Shown here piece by piece: positions 41,974 to 54,100 of a DNA stretch of 64,000 bases. The notes under the pieces were generated by a model. The model did not search any database and had not been told where the DNA came from. It saw only the letters and a list, made by a program, of their open reading frames with translations. Numbering within the stretch: the first letter of the stretch is position 1; each line of letters starts with the position of its first letter. A program made the position numbers and the translations under genes. The DNA is from Oscheius onirici. Taxonomy: Eukaryota; Nematoda; Chromadorea; Rhabditida; Rhabditidae. The stretch is from the NCBI GenBank assembly GCA_932521025.1, contig OW051470.1, positions 1,302,001-1,366,000 of the forward strand, written 5' to 3'.

Positions 41974-44041
41974 TTTTTGTCTAAATCGGTACTATAAACA
42001 GAAGATTCGCTGCAACCTGTACCGACAATGTTTCAGTCAGTTCCGTCGCCTCCACTCTAGTCAGAAGACCAGCCAAGACTACTACGTGACGCTTGGAGTG
42101 AGGAAGGACGCGACACAGCGAGAGATCAAGTCCGCCTACTATCAGCTCTCCAAAAAGGTTTGTTTAATTGCCTTTAGGTCCTTCGAAAACCAGCTTTCAG
42201 TACCACCCAGACGCTGCCGGAAAAGACGCCACAGCAGCAGCCAAATTCATCGAAATATGCGAAGCTTACGACTGTCTTCGGGATCCACAAAAGTAGATTT
42301 TTATATCTTTTTGGCTCTAACCGTAAGCGGCTAATTTTACGTATCGTGTCGGGAGCGGCGGAATGAATCCCGCAGCGATCCTTAGACGTTTTTTTTGCGC
42401 GAACATAAGTTCAAATTTTAGGAGAAGAGCCTACGATAACCAAGTTTCCGGAGGAGGTGGTCGATACCCCGGAGACTACAGTCAAGATCCCTTCGGAGCC
42501 TATCAGCAGGCCTTCAGACAGTCCTACCAGCGACAGGGAGGCAACCCGTTCCACAATCGACAGTTTACTCAGGCCGAATATGAACGGGTTTGTTCTGGTT
42601 TTTTTTAGGCTAAAACAAGAGAACATTTTGAGATATGGAACCATTTCAATAGGATGCGGAATGAGCGAGAGACGTACGATCAACGGATGGAATACGAGAG
42701 ACAGAAGCTCTGGATGGAATTTGCGAGAAGGAGAGCTGAGAGATGGCAGGCTTTTCATCAGAGGTAAGCACTTTTTGTGAGCTAATTTAGTGGGAGAAGT
42801 TCGGAGATACGAATTTCTTGAGAGTCTTCGAAAATCCAATAGTTTGAAATACAGTTGATCCTGTACCTTATCCAGTCAACCTTTCCTGACCCGTATTAGA
42901 CTGATTCTTCATGCTTTCCACTTTATCACCTCATCTTTTCCGTTTCTTCAGATTTCTCTTTCTCTGCAGAAAGCCTAAGCCTTTTCTCCTTTGAATCCTC
43001 AACCGGTATCCTTTTAAAATCCGCGTCTTCAATCATAAGTTCAAGCATGTTCCAACTCTCTGTTCAAAACCGACAGTTTTGTTTCATGTCAAATTCCTGA
43101 CAAGTTCTCACTTGTCACGAAAATTTCTAGGACCCATACAAACACAAATGGAAAAAAAGGCGTTTTTTTTGTTGGAAATAAAACAAAGAAAATAAAATTA
43201 CATGGCTGACAGTATTGCATTTTTGATTAGCGTCTTTAGAAGCTGTTAGAAACAGTCTTGTGGTCCAGACCAGCGGGACTGAATCTTTCAGCCACTGTCT
43301 CTACGAAAGATCACACAGTCAAAGCAGACCAACCAGTACCCAGTCTAATCTGGACCAACTCATAGACCTCGACTCGTTTTCTAGTATGTCCAAAAAATGA
43401 CGCCGTCTTTAGATTTTAAGAAAACAGGCTACTTGTCGACTTTTGTGTAGCCAAAGGTTTGTTTTTGGTCAATGTAAAACTTGGATCATTTTCTAACCCG
43501 AACAGCACGTAACTTTTTCTAATTCCCAATTTACAGATACCCCAACGGTCCGCCAGGCGGATTCAAGTGGGAATTCAGCTGGGGCAACAACAACAATCCG
43601 GAACAACAGGATCGTCGTGCCTATCAGGGCCGGGAGCTCTTGAGAAGAATCGTCATCGTCTATTTCTTCGTCTTCCTAGCCGTCACCGTCGTTCAAGCCT
43701 TCTACTATATCATGTAATTTTATTTTCTTTGTTTTATTTCCAACAAAAAAAAACGCCTTTTTTTCCACTTGCAGTCGTCGTTACAACTGAAAACAACTTC
43801 CAGAGGCGCCAATCCAAAGCGAGAATTCAAGTCGGCCGAAGCTGTCGATAACGCCATAATCGAGGCGATAATGAACAAAATGCCGCACCATCCGACAGAT
43901 TACATGTACAGACAGCCGACGGCGCCAATAGAAGAAGAAGGACCAGTTCCGTCCGAAAAGTTCAGCTACTCTCCGGGCCAGGAAGTGACGAGCAGGGATG
44001 AGCACGGCTCCTCCTTTTCGACTTACGTCACGACACCGTAG
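41974..44041 (+). CDS. Membrane DnaJ (J-domain) protein, DNAJC4-like
   Basis: Six or more exons. The J domain spans exons 1-3: TSQDYYVTLGVRKDATQREI, YHPDAAGKDA with the HPD motif that activates Hsp70, then FIEICEAYDCLRDPQKRRAY. An Arg/Glu-rich helical segment follows (about 42608-42764), then one hydrophobic helix VIVYFFVFLAVTVVQAFYYI, then a polar tail ending at 44041 if the acceptor at about 43803 is used (a nearer acceptor gives an early stop). J domain plus a C-terminal membrane helix suits DNAJC4. The start is unresolved: codons upstream of SQDYY stay open to about 41974 with a basic, possibly mitochondrial-type leader, but I find no in-frame ATG, so a first exon is missing from this model. 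Confidence 0.75.
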
Positions 44042-44381
44042 ATACAGTAGATTTTGTGTAGTTGCTACGGGTAATTTTTTGGATATGTATGTAGGTAGAG
44101 TAATAAAGAGGACAGAATCTTTTCAAATAGGCAATGAAGACAGTAGAAGAGTGATAGATCGATCATTTTCAATCCGAACTTGATAAGATCAGTGTCCGGA
44201 CTCTTATAAGCTGCAGGATACGTAGCCACTTTGTCCATATAAAAAATTTCTGGTAATAATAGGGGTTTCTGGTTTATGTCGTCCTTTGTGTCGTGACTTG
44301 TCGCGCTACGCGTCCAAATCTTTCATAAGCATTTAACGTAAGACGACTGTAAGTAGAAGGCATGAGATGAGAACATTGACG

Positions 44382-44703
44382 ATGACAACGCCGACTACTC
44401 CTGCTGCTCCCGTCGACGATGCCAACCAGTACGAAGCTCTACCGGAAACCATAGACCCTCCGCCTCCGCCGCCGTCTTCTGTGGTGGACACACTGCGTGG
44501 ATACGCTGGAACAGCCTTGGCCAGTGTCACGAGTTGGTGGTCGACTCCTGCTTCGTGGAACATTCGAGATCCGGAGCACCAGGCAACGAAAGTCAAGTGC
44601 CAAAATCGAGGCGATAAAAAAAAACAGTGCCGCCTACTACACTCTCAATGTGCCGCCATCCGACCAAATCTTCAAGCCGAAGACGCCGGAAAAGAAGATA
44701 TAG
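44382..44703 (+). CDS. Hypothetical protein with apparent frameshift
   Basis: The first half reads DANQYEALPETIDPPPPPPS and TSWWSTPASWNIRDPEHQA from an ATG at 44367 or 44382. The same frame beyond about 44592 is low-quality, while the +1 frame reads SSAKIEAIKKNSAAYYTLNV and ends PKTPEKKI at 44703, followed by an AATAAA. The two halves look like one protein split by one base near 44590. No intron signals lie between. Either a sequencing error or a recent break. No family recognised. Confidence 0.45.
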
Positions 44704-44775
44704 AAACTGCTAATAAACACACTGACGAAAAAAAGATAATTTATTGTTCGCCTCACTCCAATCCAGAAAACTACC

Positions 44776-44973
44776 ATGAAACTGCTCGTCTGCCTGCTCC
44801 TGATCACCGCTACTGCTACTGGTACTACCATTCCACCTTCTGCAAGCCCGTCTTCTTCTACGGCTGGTTGTTCCTCTACTCCAAATCCTTCAGATTCTTC
44901 TGCTTCAGACTACACCCGGAATCTCTATCGCAGCTTCTCCCGAAAAGCCCGGCAGTTATCCTACTTGTTGTAA
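44776..44973 (+). CDS. Small secreted Ser/Thr-rich peptide
   Basis: 65 residues: signal peptide MKLLVCLLLITATATG, a Ser/Pro-rich spacer with one further Cys, and a basic end (YTRNLYRSFSRKARQLSYLL). An acceptor CCAATCCAG lies 9 bp before the ATG, and the preceding ORF ends 72 bp upstream with AATAAA between them, an operon-like spacing. The basic C-terminal part could be a processed peptide. No family known. Confidence 0.45.
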   Translation: MKLLVCLLLITATATGTTIPPSASPSSSTAGCSSTPNPSDSSASDYTRNLYRSFSRKARQLSYLL

Positions 44974-45052
44974 CATGAGAAGGTAGACGAGCCAACAGTC
45001 CAAGACTTTACTTCCAGACACAACTAACATACAATAGTCACAAAGATAGCAT

Positions 45053-45250
45053 ATGGAGAAGGGATTAGATCCGACGCGTCTTGACAGGATATTCATCCCT
45101 AACACTACTGCTCACGACTCCACCACAGCTCAGCCCGAAAATGAAGAATTTGACTGTTGTGCCTTTCCTGAGCCGGCTACGAAACAGGCTTTCGGATACA
45201 AGACCACCATAAGTCTCATCATGGCCACGATGATCTTCCGAATCCAATAA
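45053..45250 (+). CDS. Hypothetical small ORF
   Basis: 65 codons, MEKGLDPTRLDRIFIPN...NEEFDCCAFPEP..., with a hydrophobic C-terminus (ISLIMATMIF). An in-frame TAG precedes the ATG. Weak evidence: compositional only. A TTTACTTCCAG acceptor at about 45017 could make it a further exon or operon gene. Confidence 0.3.
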   Translation: MEKGLDPTRLDRIFIPNTTAHDSTTAQPENEEFDCCAFPEPATKQAFGYKTTISLIMATMIFRIQ

Positions 45251-45410
45251 ATGTCAAAAGAAGTCTTCCGTATTCATTTGCTAGACTAGTCTTCAATTCT
45301 ACTCAAGTTCTATTGGCGGTTTCTAAAGTGGTATAAAGTTTACTTGAAACCGGTATAAATAAACAGAAAGACAGTTACAGTTGAAAAGTTGGTCATCTTC
45401 TTTATCTTTC

Positions 45411-46643
45411 TTAGTCTTCCATGTCGTCCTCGTCGAGCTTTTCTCGTGCCCACGTCTCGGCCGCTTCCACGACGTCGAGGGGAACTACCTGAAAATTGGC
45501 AGTTTGATAAAATTGAAACCAGAAAGCTACGAAACTTGTAAAGAAAGCTCACCTCATGTTTTCCGTCGGTCTTCTCTCCGACCCATCCCATTTCGATTAC
45601 GACGTCTTTGTCCTTGTTCTCGTCCCGAATGGCCATGATGATCTTGGCTGCCTCTTTCACGAGATCCTGCATGTCTAGCTGATCGAGCTTCAGTTTTTCA
45701 ATTTCGGCTTTGGCTGCCTGGCGGTGCTTTCCTACGGCCCAGGCCTTGTACTCATAGCTGGATCCTGTCGGCTCGACCAGGTAGAGCTTGCCGCCTTGTT
45801 TCTTGTCCCATGCGGAGAAGAAGGCCGAACAGCCGAAGGGGCGGCTGATTCCCATCGTGAAGATATGTACATATTCGGCTACCTGCAAATTTTACGATTT
45901 TATACGAAAGAGAAAAGTAAGGCAATAATAACGAAACCTACAGATTCGGCAAGCCGCTGGACGTCCATGAGCTCGCGATAGTTCTTCAGCCACTTGATGG
46001 CCTCGTCACTGGCGTAATCCTTCAGAGCACGGCAGTCCGGATAGACGCCGGCGAAAGCCATCCCGATATTCTGGTTGCCGTTGAACATTCGGGGATTGCA
46101 GTTCTGGAGGCATTCATTGAAAACTTATACGGAAACAGGCTCACCTCTACGTATAGCTTGGAGGTGACGAGCTTGTCTACAGCCGTGACGACACCGTTCT
46201 TTCCACGCAGGGCAATCATTGTGCCGGCATTGTCGACGGCCTTCTGTGCATATTCGACTGAAAAAATCAACGTTTTTGGGATAATGACAACAAAATCGAG
46301 GAGGTCGGCTGCCTCGATATTGACCCTCAAACAGGGCTCGAACAACTCTCACATAGCCCAATTTCGAGACACCTCTCGCAGATTCTGATCTGGGAATATT
46401 GCCAGAAAACGTGGCAAATCGGCAAAAAACACTTCCAAGCCAATAATATGATGATTTCCACAGCCCCTTTCCTTCAATAATGTTTTACAGATAGACATAA
46501 CAATGCTACAACATGTTACTTGAGAAGATGTGAGAAACAGGCGTGAAAACAATGAAAGGAATAGCGAACTTACTTTGGAAGATTCGTCCATCGGGAGAGA
46601 ATGTGGAGGCGGCGAGATCGTATCCGGTACCAATAGAACTCAT
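45411..46643 (-). CDS. PSMA3: Proteasome 20S alpha subunit, PSMA3 / PAS-7 type
   Basis: Five exons (46643 to about 46575; about 46260-46145; about 46103-45943; about 45883-45554; about 45490-45411). It starts [20 protein letters not shown] then [20 protein letters not shown], the alpha-subunit signature. It continues [45 protein letters not shown] and ends [10 protein letters not shown], matching the alpha-7 (PSMA3) acidic tail. It forms part of the outer ring of the 20S core. TTTCCAG directly precedes the ATG, so the mRNA is probably trans-spliced. Confidence 0.96.
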
Positions 46644-47359
46644 CTGGAAACTTCTCGTTAGTACTTTTCACGAAGAAAAGAATAAAATAGGGTAAATTGG
46701 GCAGCTGTATTATCATAAAGAGGACTAGAAAGCGATGAATACTGCAGTTGTAAGCCAGTCGTTGCAATGGAACTGACGTGTGCGTAGATTGCGAAAGTGA
46801 TTCCAAAACAGCTAAAAATTTGCGGAACAGGAAGAAATAATGTTCTCCAGCCAGACAATACGTTTCTATTCAGGGCAGGGCCTGAATTTCAGGTTAATCG
46901 TGACAGGAACATGAGAAGGGTATTTCAAATCTCGGATTGGCGGGAACTAGCAGTTCTTTCCGTTTTGTTTTCTTCTGCTTCATTCACTTGTTCCTCTCCT
47001 CTTTTTCACTCTTGTCCAATTTCCTGCTGCTATGTGTAATTCAGCACATTGTGCCTAACAACGACGAAACGACCCAGCTGTTGTTGCAAAATCTCAATTA
47101 TTCATTTTTACACTAGAAGCATGCACATACATGTTATTTATCCTTTTTTCATCGATTTGGCAAACTTGTCAGTTCAGTTCAAGAAGAGCGCAAAAAACTC
47201 AAATATCATGTAGAAACGCTCTGACACTGCTAAAAAGGATGAAATCTGAAAAGCCATCTGCTCGTTTGATCTCCTTCCAATTGCCTGCAATTATCATTTC
47301 TTCCTCGATTTTGTATGTTTCTCCTATTTTGTTTTCTTCAGAAAATAGATGCCAAAACG
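46644..47359. promoter_or_regulatory. Divergent intergenic region PSMA3 / NAA30
   Basis: PSMA3 (minus) and NAA30 (plus) start 716 bp apart. The interval probably holds both promoters; no motif or gene was recognised. TTTTCTTCAG ends about 18 bp before the NAA30 ATG. Confidence 0.4.
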
Positions 47360-48867
47360 ATGAAATCAGCTCTTGATCGAGCCATAGACGAGCTACGCGA
47401 CTGTTTGAGGCTCCTGCAGACTGGAGACAGCCACACGACAGAGTTTACTCCACCACAGGTAGCCTGCTTTTAGCACAACAAATTGTTTTTAGGATCAAAA
47501 TAGCTCAGAAAATATAGAAAATGTTCCAGAAGAGTCATCAGAAGCATCCCTCAGCTCGGTCTCCATCATAGACTACGATGTGAGCCCATTTCACGACTTA
47601 CCCTAAACTCACGGTTTCTGTCATAACAAATTGATTTTCAGAAATTCGGTGACCATTTGGAGTACATGGAGGATCTCATGGCTAGAAATCTCAGCGAACG
47701 CTACGAGCGCTACATTTACAATTGGTTCCTCGAAAATTGGCCTTATCTCTGCTTCCTTGTTCGTTTTTTTTTCTTAAATTCGGCTCAAAATTGAAACGTA
47801 GGCCTACGATCAGGAGACGAAAAAGCTGATTGGAGCCGTCGTCGGCAAGTTGGACGAAGAGACAGAAGATCTGGGAGCAGCCGGATATATAGCCATGCTG
47901 GCCGTGGAGAACGAGTACAGACAACGAGGAATTGGTAGGCTTCTTCTTGATTATCCAATGAATTTAAAAATCTGCAATATGGCTTGTTTTCTTTGCCAGA
48001 TCTTTGAAACTTTGTCCAATCTGGGAGGGAATATTTCAAAAGTCAGCTACTGTTTTCTTCACTCATCACGCCGATAATTCTATGCTCTGTAAGAGTATGC
48101 TAGACTGAGATGCCCACGATCTCCCGATGTTTATGAAAAAAAAATTCCATGTCCGTACCTGTTCCCAGTGGGCTTTTTCTCCAACGGCTGAAAATCGAGC
48201 AGTAAAGCCATGATCAAGTTAGCTGTTGCAGCTAAACATCATTCCGGAGAAATCGCTGACTGTCTAGGTTGAAATATGTGATCGAATAAGTGCAAAGTCC
48301 GTGTGAACCATGACAAGAGTTATGTTCCACAAGCGGAGGAGCTTTTCTTCAAAGTTCTTCAATCACCCGTTTAGTTGAAATGTAAAACGACTCTATTCTC
48401 TCTGAACAACGTTTGAATATGCGACCAAAATCTTCCCCATGCAAGCTGTGAATACTAGAAAATCCTCAAAATCGTAACTAAAGGCTGCGCGGAATCATGG
48501 CAAACTTCAGGTTTTTTGAATTGAAAAAATCTGTCTCAACCCATTCATTTACAGGAAAAGCCCTAATCTCTCGCTTCATCGAATCCTGTGTACAACACAA
48601 CGCCGTCGAAGTCTACCTCGAGACGGAGACGATCAACATCGGAGCTCTTCGTCTTTACGACAGTCTCGGCTTCACCAAAGCGTATCTTTACACCGGGTTT
48701 GTCATTTCATAGTCACGAACCTTTCAAAATTCAGATATTACGAGAACGGAAACGATGCCTACTATTTGCGCTATTTCATCAAGGAGCCTGTCAGCGACGA
48801 GCCGCGACGACCGCCGCAAATTGACCGAATTCTTCAGGAGATTGGTAGAAAGTCAGCAGAAGCGTAA
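47360..48867 (+). CDS. NAA30: NAA30, catalytic subunit of N-terminal acetyltransferase C
   Basis: Six or seven exons: 47360-47457, about 47493-47579, about 47642-47758, about 47802-47934, about 48556-48698, about 48736-48867. After an acidic leader the GNAT fold reads LSERYERYIYNWFLENWPYL, AGYIAMLAVENEYRQRGIG (acetyl-CoA-binding Q/RxxGxG), VYLETETINIGALRLYDSLG and YYLRYFIKEP. NatC acetylates N-termini beginning Met plus a hydrophobic residue, on ribosomes. The stop lies 89 bp from the ISY1 stop on the opposite strand (convergent). The 0.6-kb intron 4 contains transposon debris. Confidence 0.9.
48140..48330 (+). mobile_element. Possible mariner-type HTH remnant in NAA30 intron
   Basis: A broken frame reads KPMIKLAVAAKHHSGEIADC, like the helix-turn-helix start of Tc1/mariner transposases, then stops. 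No termini seen. Low confidence. Confidence 0.25.
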
Positions 48868-48955
48868 TAATTCAGTATTTGGTTTTTTAAGAAGATAATA
48901 AATGTATTGATATATAAAAATGAAGATCAAAGTGACAACCGGCACGGGACATAAT

Positions 48956-50272
48956 TTAGAGGTACTTGTCACGGAGAGCCTGCTTCTTGCGCTCGAGAAT
49001 GAGCTCTTCGATGTCTTTTTGGGTCGGAACCATGACGTGTTTGATCGTCATCCTCTTGCCATCTTCGCCGACGACGATGGACTCTTTCGTGTCGATGTCT
49101 TCCTCGTCGGAATCGTCGCGGACCTTGTAAATGTCGTCGTCGTCATCGTCTCCGTACTCTTTCGGCAGACGCTCTCCGCCGTTTTTGGCAAAGTCCTGAA
49201 AGTTGGTAATTTCTAGAGTAAACATTTTTCAGAACTTTTATGCAGAAACCCTATGGGCACGGCGTAAGGCACGAGCCGCATCCTACTATCCTTTTCTACA
49301 TTTTCTGGAGTTTAGTACAATAGTTTCTTGCCATGTTGGGAATGATCATCGGTCAGACAGAAAAAAATCGGGCTAATGGAGCATCTAGAAAGTGTCTTTA
49401 AACCGGAAATATGGCACACTTCGCTGGAGAATTTTCGCAGTCGAGTCTGTGAGCAAAAGTTGGTCTGTATTGAAGTGAGCCTAGAAAAAGCTGGGTATCT
49501 GATCGACATTCAAGAGTTCTGCAAGAACAAGGAAAGCGTCAAAATCGTACCTCCTCGGCCTTCTTGAGTGCCTTGACTTGCTCTTCCGCTTCCAGAGGGA
49601 CCAAGAGACCGTCATCGTCGTCCATATAGCCGTAGTAGTCTGCATCGACATTTCTCATCAACTCGGCCCGGGACTGTCTCATCACTTCGAGGTCTTTGCT
49701 CTGTTCGAACAGCTCTCGCACCCCGGGGAGATCCTTGGCCGCTCCGAAGTATTTGTAGCCGCGGTCGGACGCTACCTCTCTCCCGGAACTGTCCAGTTCT
49801 TTTTGCCGGAATTTTCTAGGATTTGGTCTTTTTTTTTGGGTAAAACAGGCAAAGTACCGATAATCATAGCCGCCAAGTTCTTTTATTCGTATTTCCCATG
49901 CCGTTTTTATCCGCAGCAGCTTGTTGATCTCGTCGTTCATGTCGCGGATCTTGAACTCTCCCAGACCAGGATTCTGGATCAATTGGATCTTCTTGGCCAC
50001 ATCTTTGGAAATCTTAATGTTTTTTATGCACTGTAAAGGGAAATTGAGCCCACTTCTACACGGAAACGCTCGGCATCGTCCATATTGATGCATTCCTTGA
50101 CATCATTGGGTCTTTTGGCGATTGGACCCTGAAAATATGCTTATTTCAATCGTTTTCATGCTTTCCATTGGAAATTGAGCAAAAAAAACGAGAGACGAAC
50201 CTTTTCTTCCTCCTCCTTCATGCGACGCCATCTGGCCAGAGCCGTCATGGCCTTTTCAGCATTACGAGCCAT
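48956..50272 (-). CDS. ISY1: ISY1, splicing factor of the intron-binding complex
   Basis: Five exons. It begins MARNAEKAMTALARWRRMKE and continues KRPNDVKECINMDDAERFR, IQNPGLGEFKIRDMNDEINK, IKELGGYDYR, RGYKYFGAAKDLPGVRELFE and DADYYGYMDDDDGLLVPLEA, then an acidic tail ending KKQALRDKYL. All are ISY1 signatures. Human ISY1 belongs with AQR and SYF1 to the intron-binding complex of the catalytic spliceosome. The intron between ERFR and the next exon is only 29 nt (50059-50031). The gene is head-to-head with AQR. Confidence 0.95.
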
Positions 50273-51174
50273 CTTCTATTGGTTTTCTGCGGTTTGTAGA
50301 CCTAAAAACCATTATTTACATTATTTTCACAAGGAATGAAGAAAAGACAAGAACTGATGAGGAAAGAATAAGCTGAAGCAACTTATATGGGCATAAAGTC
50401 CTGCCAGGTCTTTGCACCCAGTTGTTTTTATCGATTTTACGTTATTTTTCACCGAATTGGAGTGCAGAAAGCACCTAAAAAGACAAGAAAATGGCTTGGA
50501 AGCGACGTTTCGAAAAGGCTGGATTCAAAGGACTGAAGGCTTGTAAACAGCGTGCACTTTTTTGAGGACACTATGGAAACTATCTTCTGGCTATTTTGTT
50601 AGAATGAAATACGTTGTAGACTTGCGATTTATTCAGGTTTAGCTCGAAATAAACGTGAACGAGATTGAAACATTGTGAAAATGAGGAAAAACACTGACAG
50701 AAACTTGAAGGTTTTTTTCTGCGACATTTTTGGATATGGTACCTGACATTTTTGAGCAGACGTCACCACCTATTCGAATTTTAGATTTCTTTTTCTGCAG
50801 ATTTTATTTCGCGGTTTTTATCCATTTACTTTTAGGATATTCTTGTGGAGAAAAGCATTCTCATGACGTTGAAATACATGGATATGTGTCAGACATGTTG
50901 CTTCCGCATATCTTACAAGGCTAAATGTCCATGTACTGCTCCGAGATGGTCTCGAGCTCATTTTCTTTGTGTTTCCACAAAGTTCCTTCGACTGTCATGT
51001 GAATCTACAAAGAAAGGAGACAAAACAAATGCTTGAACCGAAAAAAAAAATCTTCATTTGTAGTTTCATCGAGATACTTGTCCCATTTGAGCTCCCTTCC
51101 TTAACGTTATATCTGCTACTCTTTTCTTCTTTTTTAAGTTTCTAAGCTAACAAAAACAGGTTGATTTACAGAAG
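50273..51174. promoter_or_regulatory. Divergent intergenic region ISY1 / AQR
   Basis: The ISY1 ATG (50272, minus) and AQR ATG (51175, plus) are 902 bp apart with no gene between, so both are likely driven from here. TTGATTTACAG precedes the AQR start, and CCTAAAAAGACAAG-like AT-rich stretches fill the rest. No defined element can be supported. Confidence 0.5.
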
Positions 51175-54100
51175 ATGACGGTAAAGAAGCCAGACGGAGG
51201 AGGCGTTCCGACTGTGGCCGATGCACAGCAGCACGCCATCACTACGGTCAGTTTTTTTTCGATATTCTCGGAAAAACACGCAAAAAATAAGTCAAAACAA
51301 TAGAAAAACAAGGCAAATCGGTAACTGTTTATTTGTGCTAGAGTTAAAGGTGATGCTATAGGCGATTGAGTAGCTATAGGCGATAGAGCGAAGAAGACAG
51401 TTGTGTGGACGACCATTTCTGCAGCGTGTACTGACAAAAGTCTGTTACTTCTTGCTTTTATAGCCCTTTTAAAAAAAAAGCTAGAACATTTAGTGAGGAC
51501 ACACAATTGAAATTTCTGAGCGTTTAGCTGAAGTTGCGCTTGTTGTTGTTCCAAGTCGAAAAGTATAGGCGGAAAAATGTTAACAGACGTGTTCTGAAGC
51601 CAAAATAACGCTCAAAATTGCAGGTAGCAGCCAAATACTGGGCTCCGTTCACAGCCGGCCAGCATGATGCCTTCAACGCGGCTCTGGTCGACAAAATCTA
51701 CGATACTGAGATCCGTCAACATAACTACGGCGGCAAGGGGATTGCTCTTCTGGAATACAGGTACTTTTTGACACACCTTGTTATTTCTAATCGTTGGAAA
51801 CGAATGTGACAGAGTTTTTTTTTTACCCACCCAGCATGCAGCATAAGTTTGTCTTACACAGCCTATCACAGAGAAAAATTGAAAGATCCCAATTCGAAAA
51901 AATCCAAGTTGTATCGACTTCTTTTGGAGCAGACGGCTCTTAACCCCCGGAACTGGCTCCTTACTTTGCACCACGAAAACTCCCAATTTCAGTCACTACT
52001 TGGAGCACTACCTGTGGCCGAATTTCACACGCGACGCCTCTTATCGTTACTATCTCTCCATTGTGATCATGGTCAACGAAAAGTTCAAGGAGCGGACAGA
52101 AGCCTGGACTGTCTTTGTCGAGAAGTCGGAAAGAGTGCCCGAATTTATCCAAGGAGTCCTACGTATGCTCCTAGCGGACAAGGAAAAGCCCGAAACGTGT
52201 CAGATAGCTTTTCTCAAAGGAGCCGACATCAATTGGACCGAAAAGTGCGCCATTATCACATTCCTCCAGCACTGCTTCAACTCTGTGGTCTGTTTTTTGT
52301 CGCTTTTCCTATAAAATGAGTAAATTTTATAGGAGGTCGACATCGTTCGCAACCAGATGGCCCGTCTGACCAGCATGCACTCCTGGACCAATCTGCTGCC
52401 CAGTCAACGTGAAGAGATCTTCGAAAGGGCGAAGGTAAGGATTTTTGCGGCAGAGCGCACTACTCCACGCTCCACCACTCTCTTCTTATTGAACCTATCG
52501 TATTTTTAACTTTTCCTGTTTCAGAAACTGCGAAAGTACTGGAAGACAAAAATCGAGCCGGAGCTAGGCAAAGAAGCCGACGCTGAGCTGGCCAAATTCG
52601 AGCGAAGTTTCCTCTGGAATTTCATTGGCCAGTTCAAGGAAGTCCTGACAAAGGTGGACGCGGCTCTGACCTCTGCCGATGGTACCTTTTTGCATATTTA
52701 TCGGAAAAAAAGGTTCAATATTTAGATGATCTCGCCTTCATTGATAGTCTCTACCTCTACTGCGAGAAGTCGCTCTCGCTGTTTGTTGATCTCGAGGCTC
52801 TTCTGCCGACCAGGTACGGCCTATTTTACCCCCTAAAAATGTTATTTTCACCCTTATGAATTTTTGATTCTAAAAGGTCAAAAATGGATGAAAGTCTGAT
52901 TAAGAAAAGTACCAAAAACGCTGCTTTCAGACGCTTCTTCAATGCCCTGATCCACGCCTCCAATCTCCTGACCCACTGCACACTGTCCCAGTTTATTCGA
53001 ACCGAAATGGGCACGCTCTTCTGTCAGCTGGTCGAGATGCTCAAATTCTACATCCGCTACGATATTGACGATGTTTCTGGGCAACCGCTGAGCCGGAAAG
53101 AGGTCAGTGCTAATTATTTTTGAACAGCCGATTGAAAGTGAGCCACAGCGACGTTCAAGTTTTATCTTGTCCGTCTAATTCAAGCGTACAAAATAAACCC
53201 ATTTCCAGGTAGCTGAACGGCATCACAAGCACGTGATGAAGCTGCAACGGACTGCCTTCCGCTACTTCAAGAACAGCATGTCGGATTTCGCTCTTCTGAA
53301 TGTCGGCAACGTGGACAGTCGAGCCGCTCTGGCGAAGCAATTCAGCACGATGACAAAGGCCGAACTCTACCGATTCGCCGAGTCCTCGAATCTTGTCCCG
53401 CCGGCGGAGAATTCGAGCGAAGAGACGGTAGACAGCTATACAAAAGAGTTCCTCACGGAGGCTCTGGTCAGTAACTTTTTTTGTTCTCAAATTGCGAAAA
53501 ATAAGGGTTTTCGAGGCTGTGGCTCACACTTTTTGTCTGTTCTCCAATGTTTGACCTCCTAATTCAAAAAAAAACCTTTAATGCAGTAAAACCAGTTTAT
53601 TTCTCTCAAAAACCACTTTAAAGCTTGGAAAACTTCAAAAGATCCTCCTCCGTGAGGTCAACGTAGCCATAGTTCCAGTAGTTCATCGTAGTCCCCGTAA
53701 TAGACTTTTCCTCAATGGTTGGACTTTTCTTCTCAAAGCGGAAGACCTCAGCCTCATCAATATCAAAAACATGGCTAGACCAATAAAGGAAGGCCGGGGG
53801 AGACATTTTCTCGGTGTTCGGGTCCATTTCTGAAGGTTTGACAAATTAAATTGAACTGGAATAGGGATAATGACGGAGGAAAATGGCTGAGAAGGAGCTC
53901 ATCGATCTGCGCGTTGGGCTAGAAGCCAATTGTGGCGCTGAGGAAGGAGGCGGGTTTTATGGTCGGGAATGGGAGCAGCTGTCGATTAATTACTGAGTAG
54001 GGGTCGCCGGGGGGTCACGAGACAGGTTTGAGACTTTGCTGATACTAATTTTGAAACTTCTGGAAGGAAATACAAAGAGAAAAATCCTTGTTTCTGTCTA

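Noticed and set aside
44367..44978. Single 203-codon ORF read straight through
   Set aside because: Beyond about 44592 this frame loses protein-like character and overlaps the signal-peptide ORF at 44776 in another frame; the split model fits better.
48920..49216. Plus-strand 98-codon frame after NAA30
   Set aside because: Antisense to the acidic last exon of ISY1.
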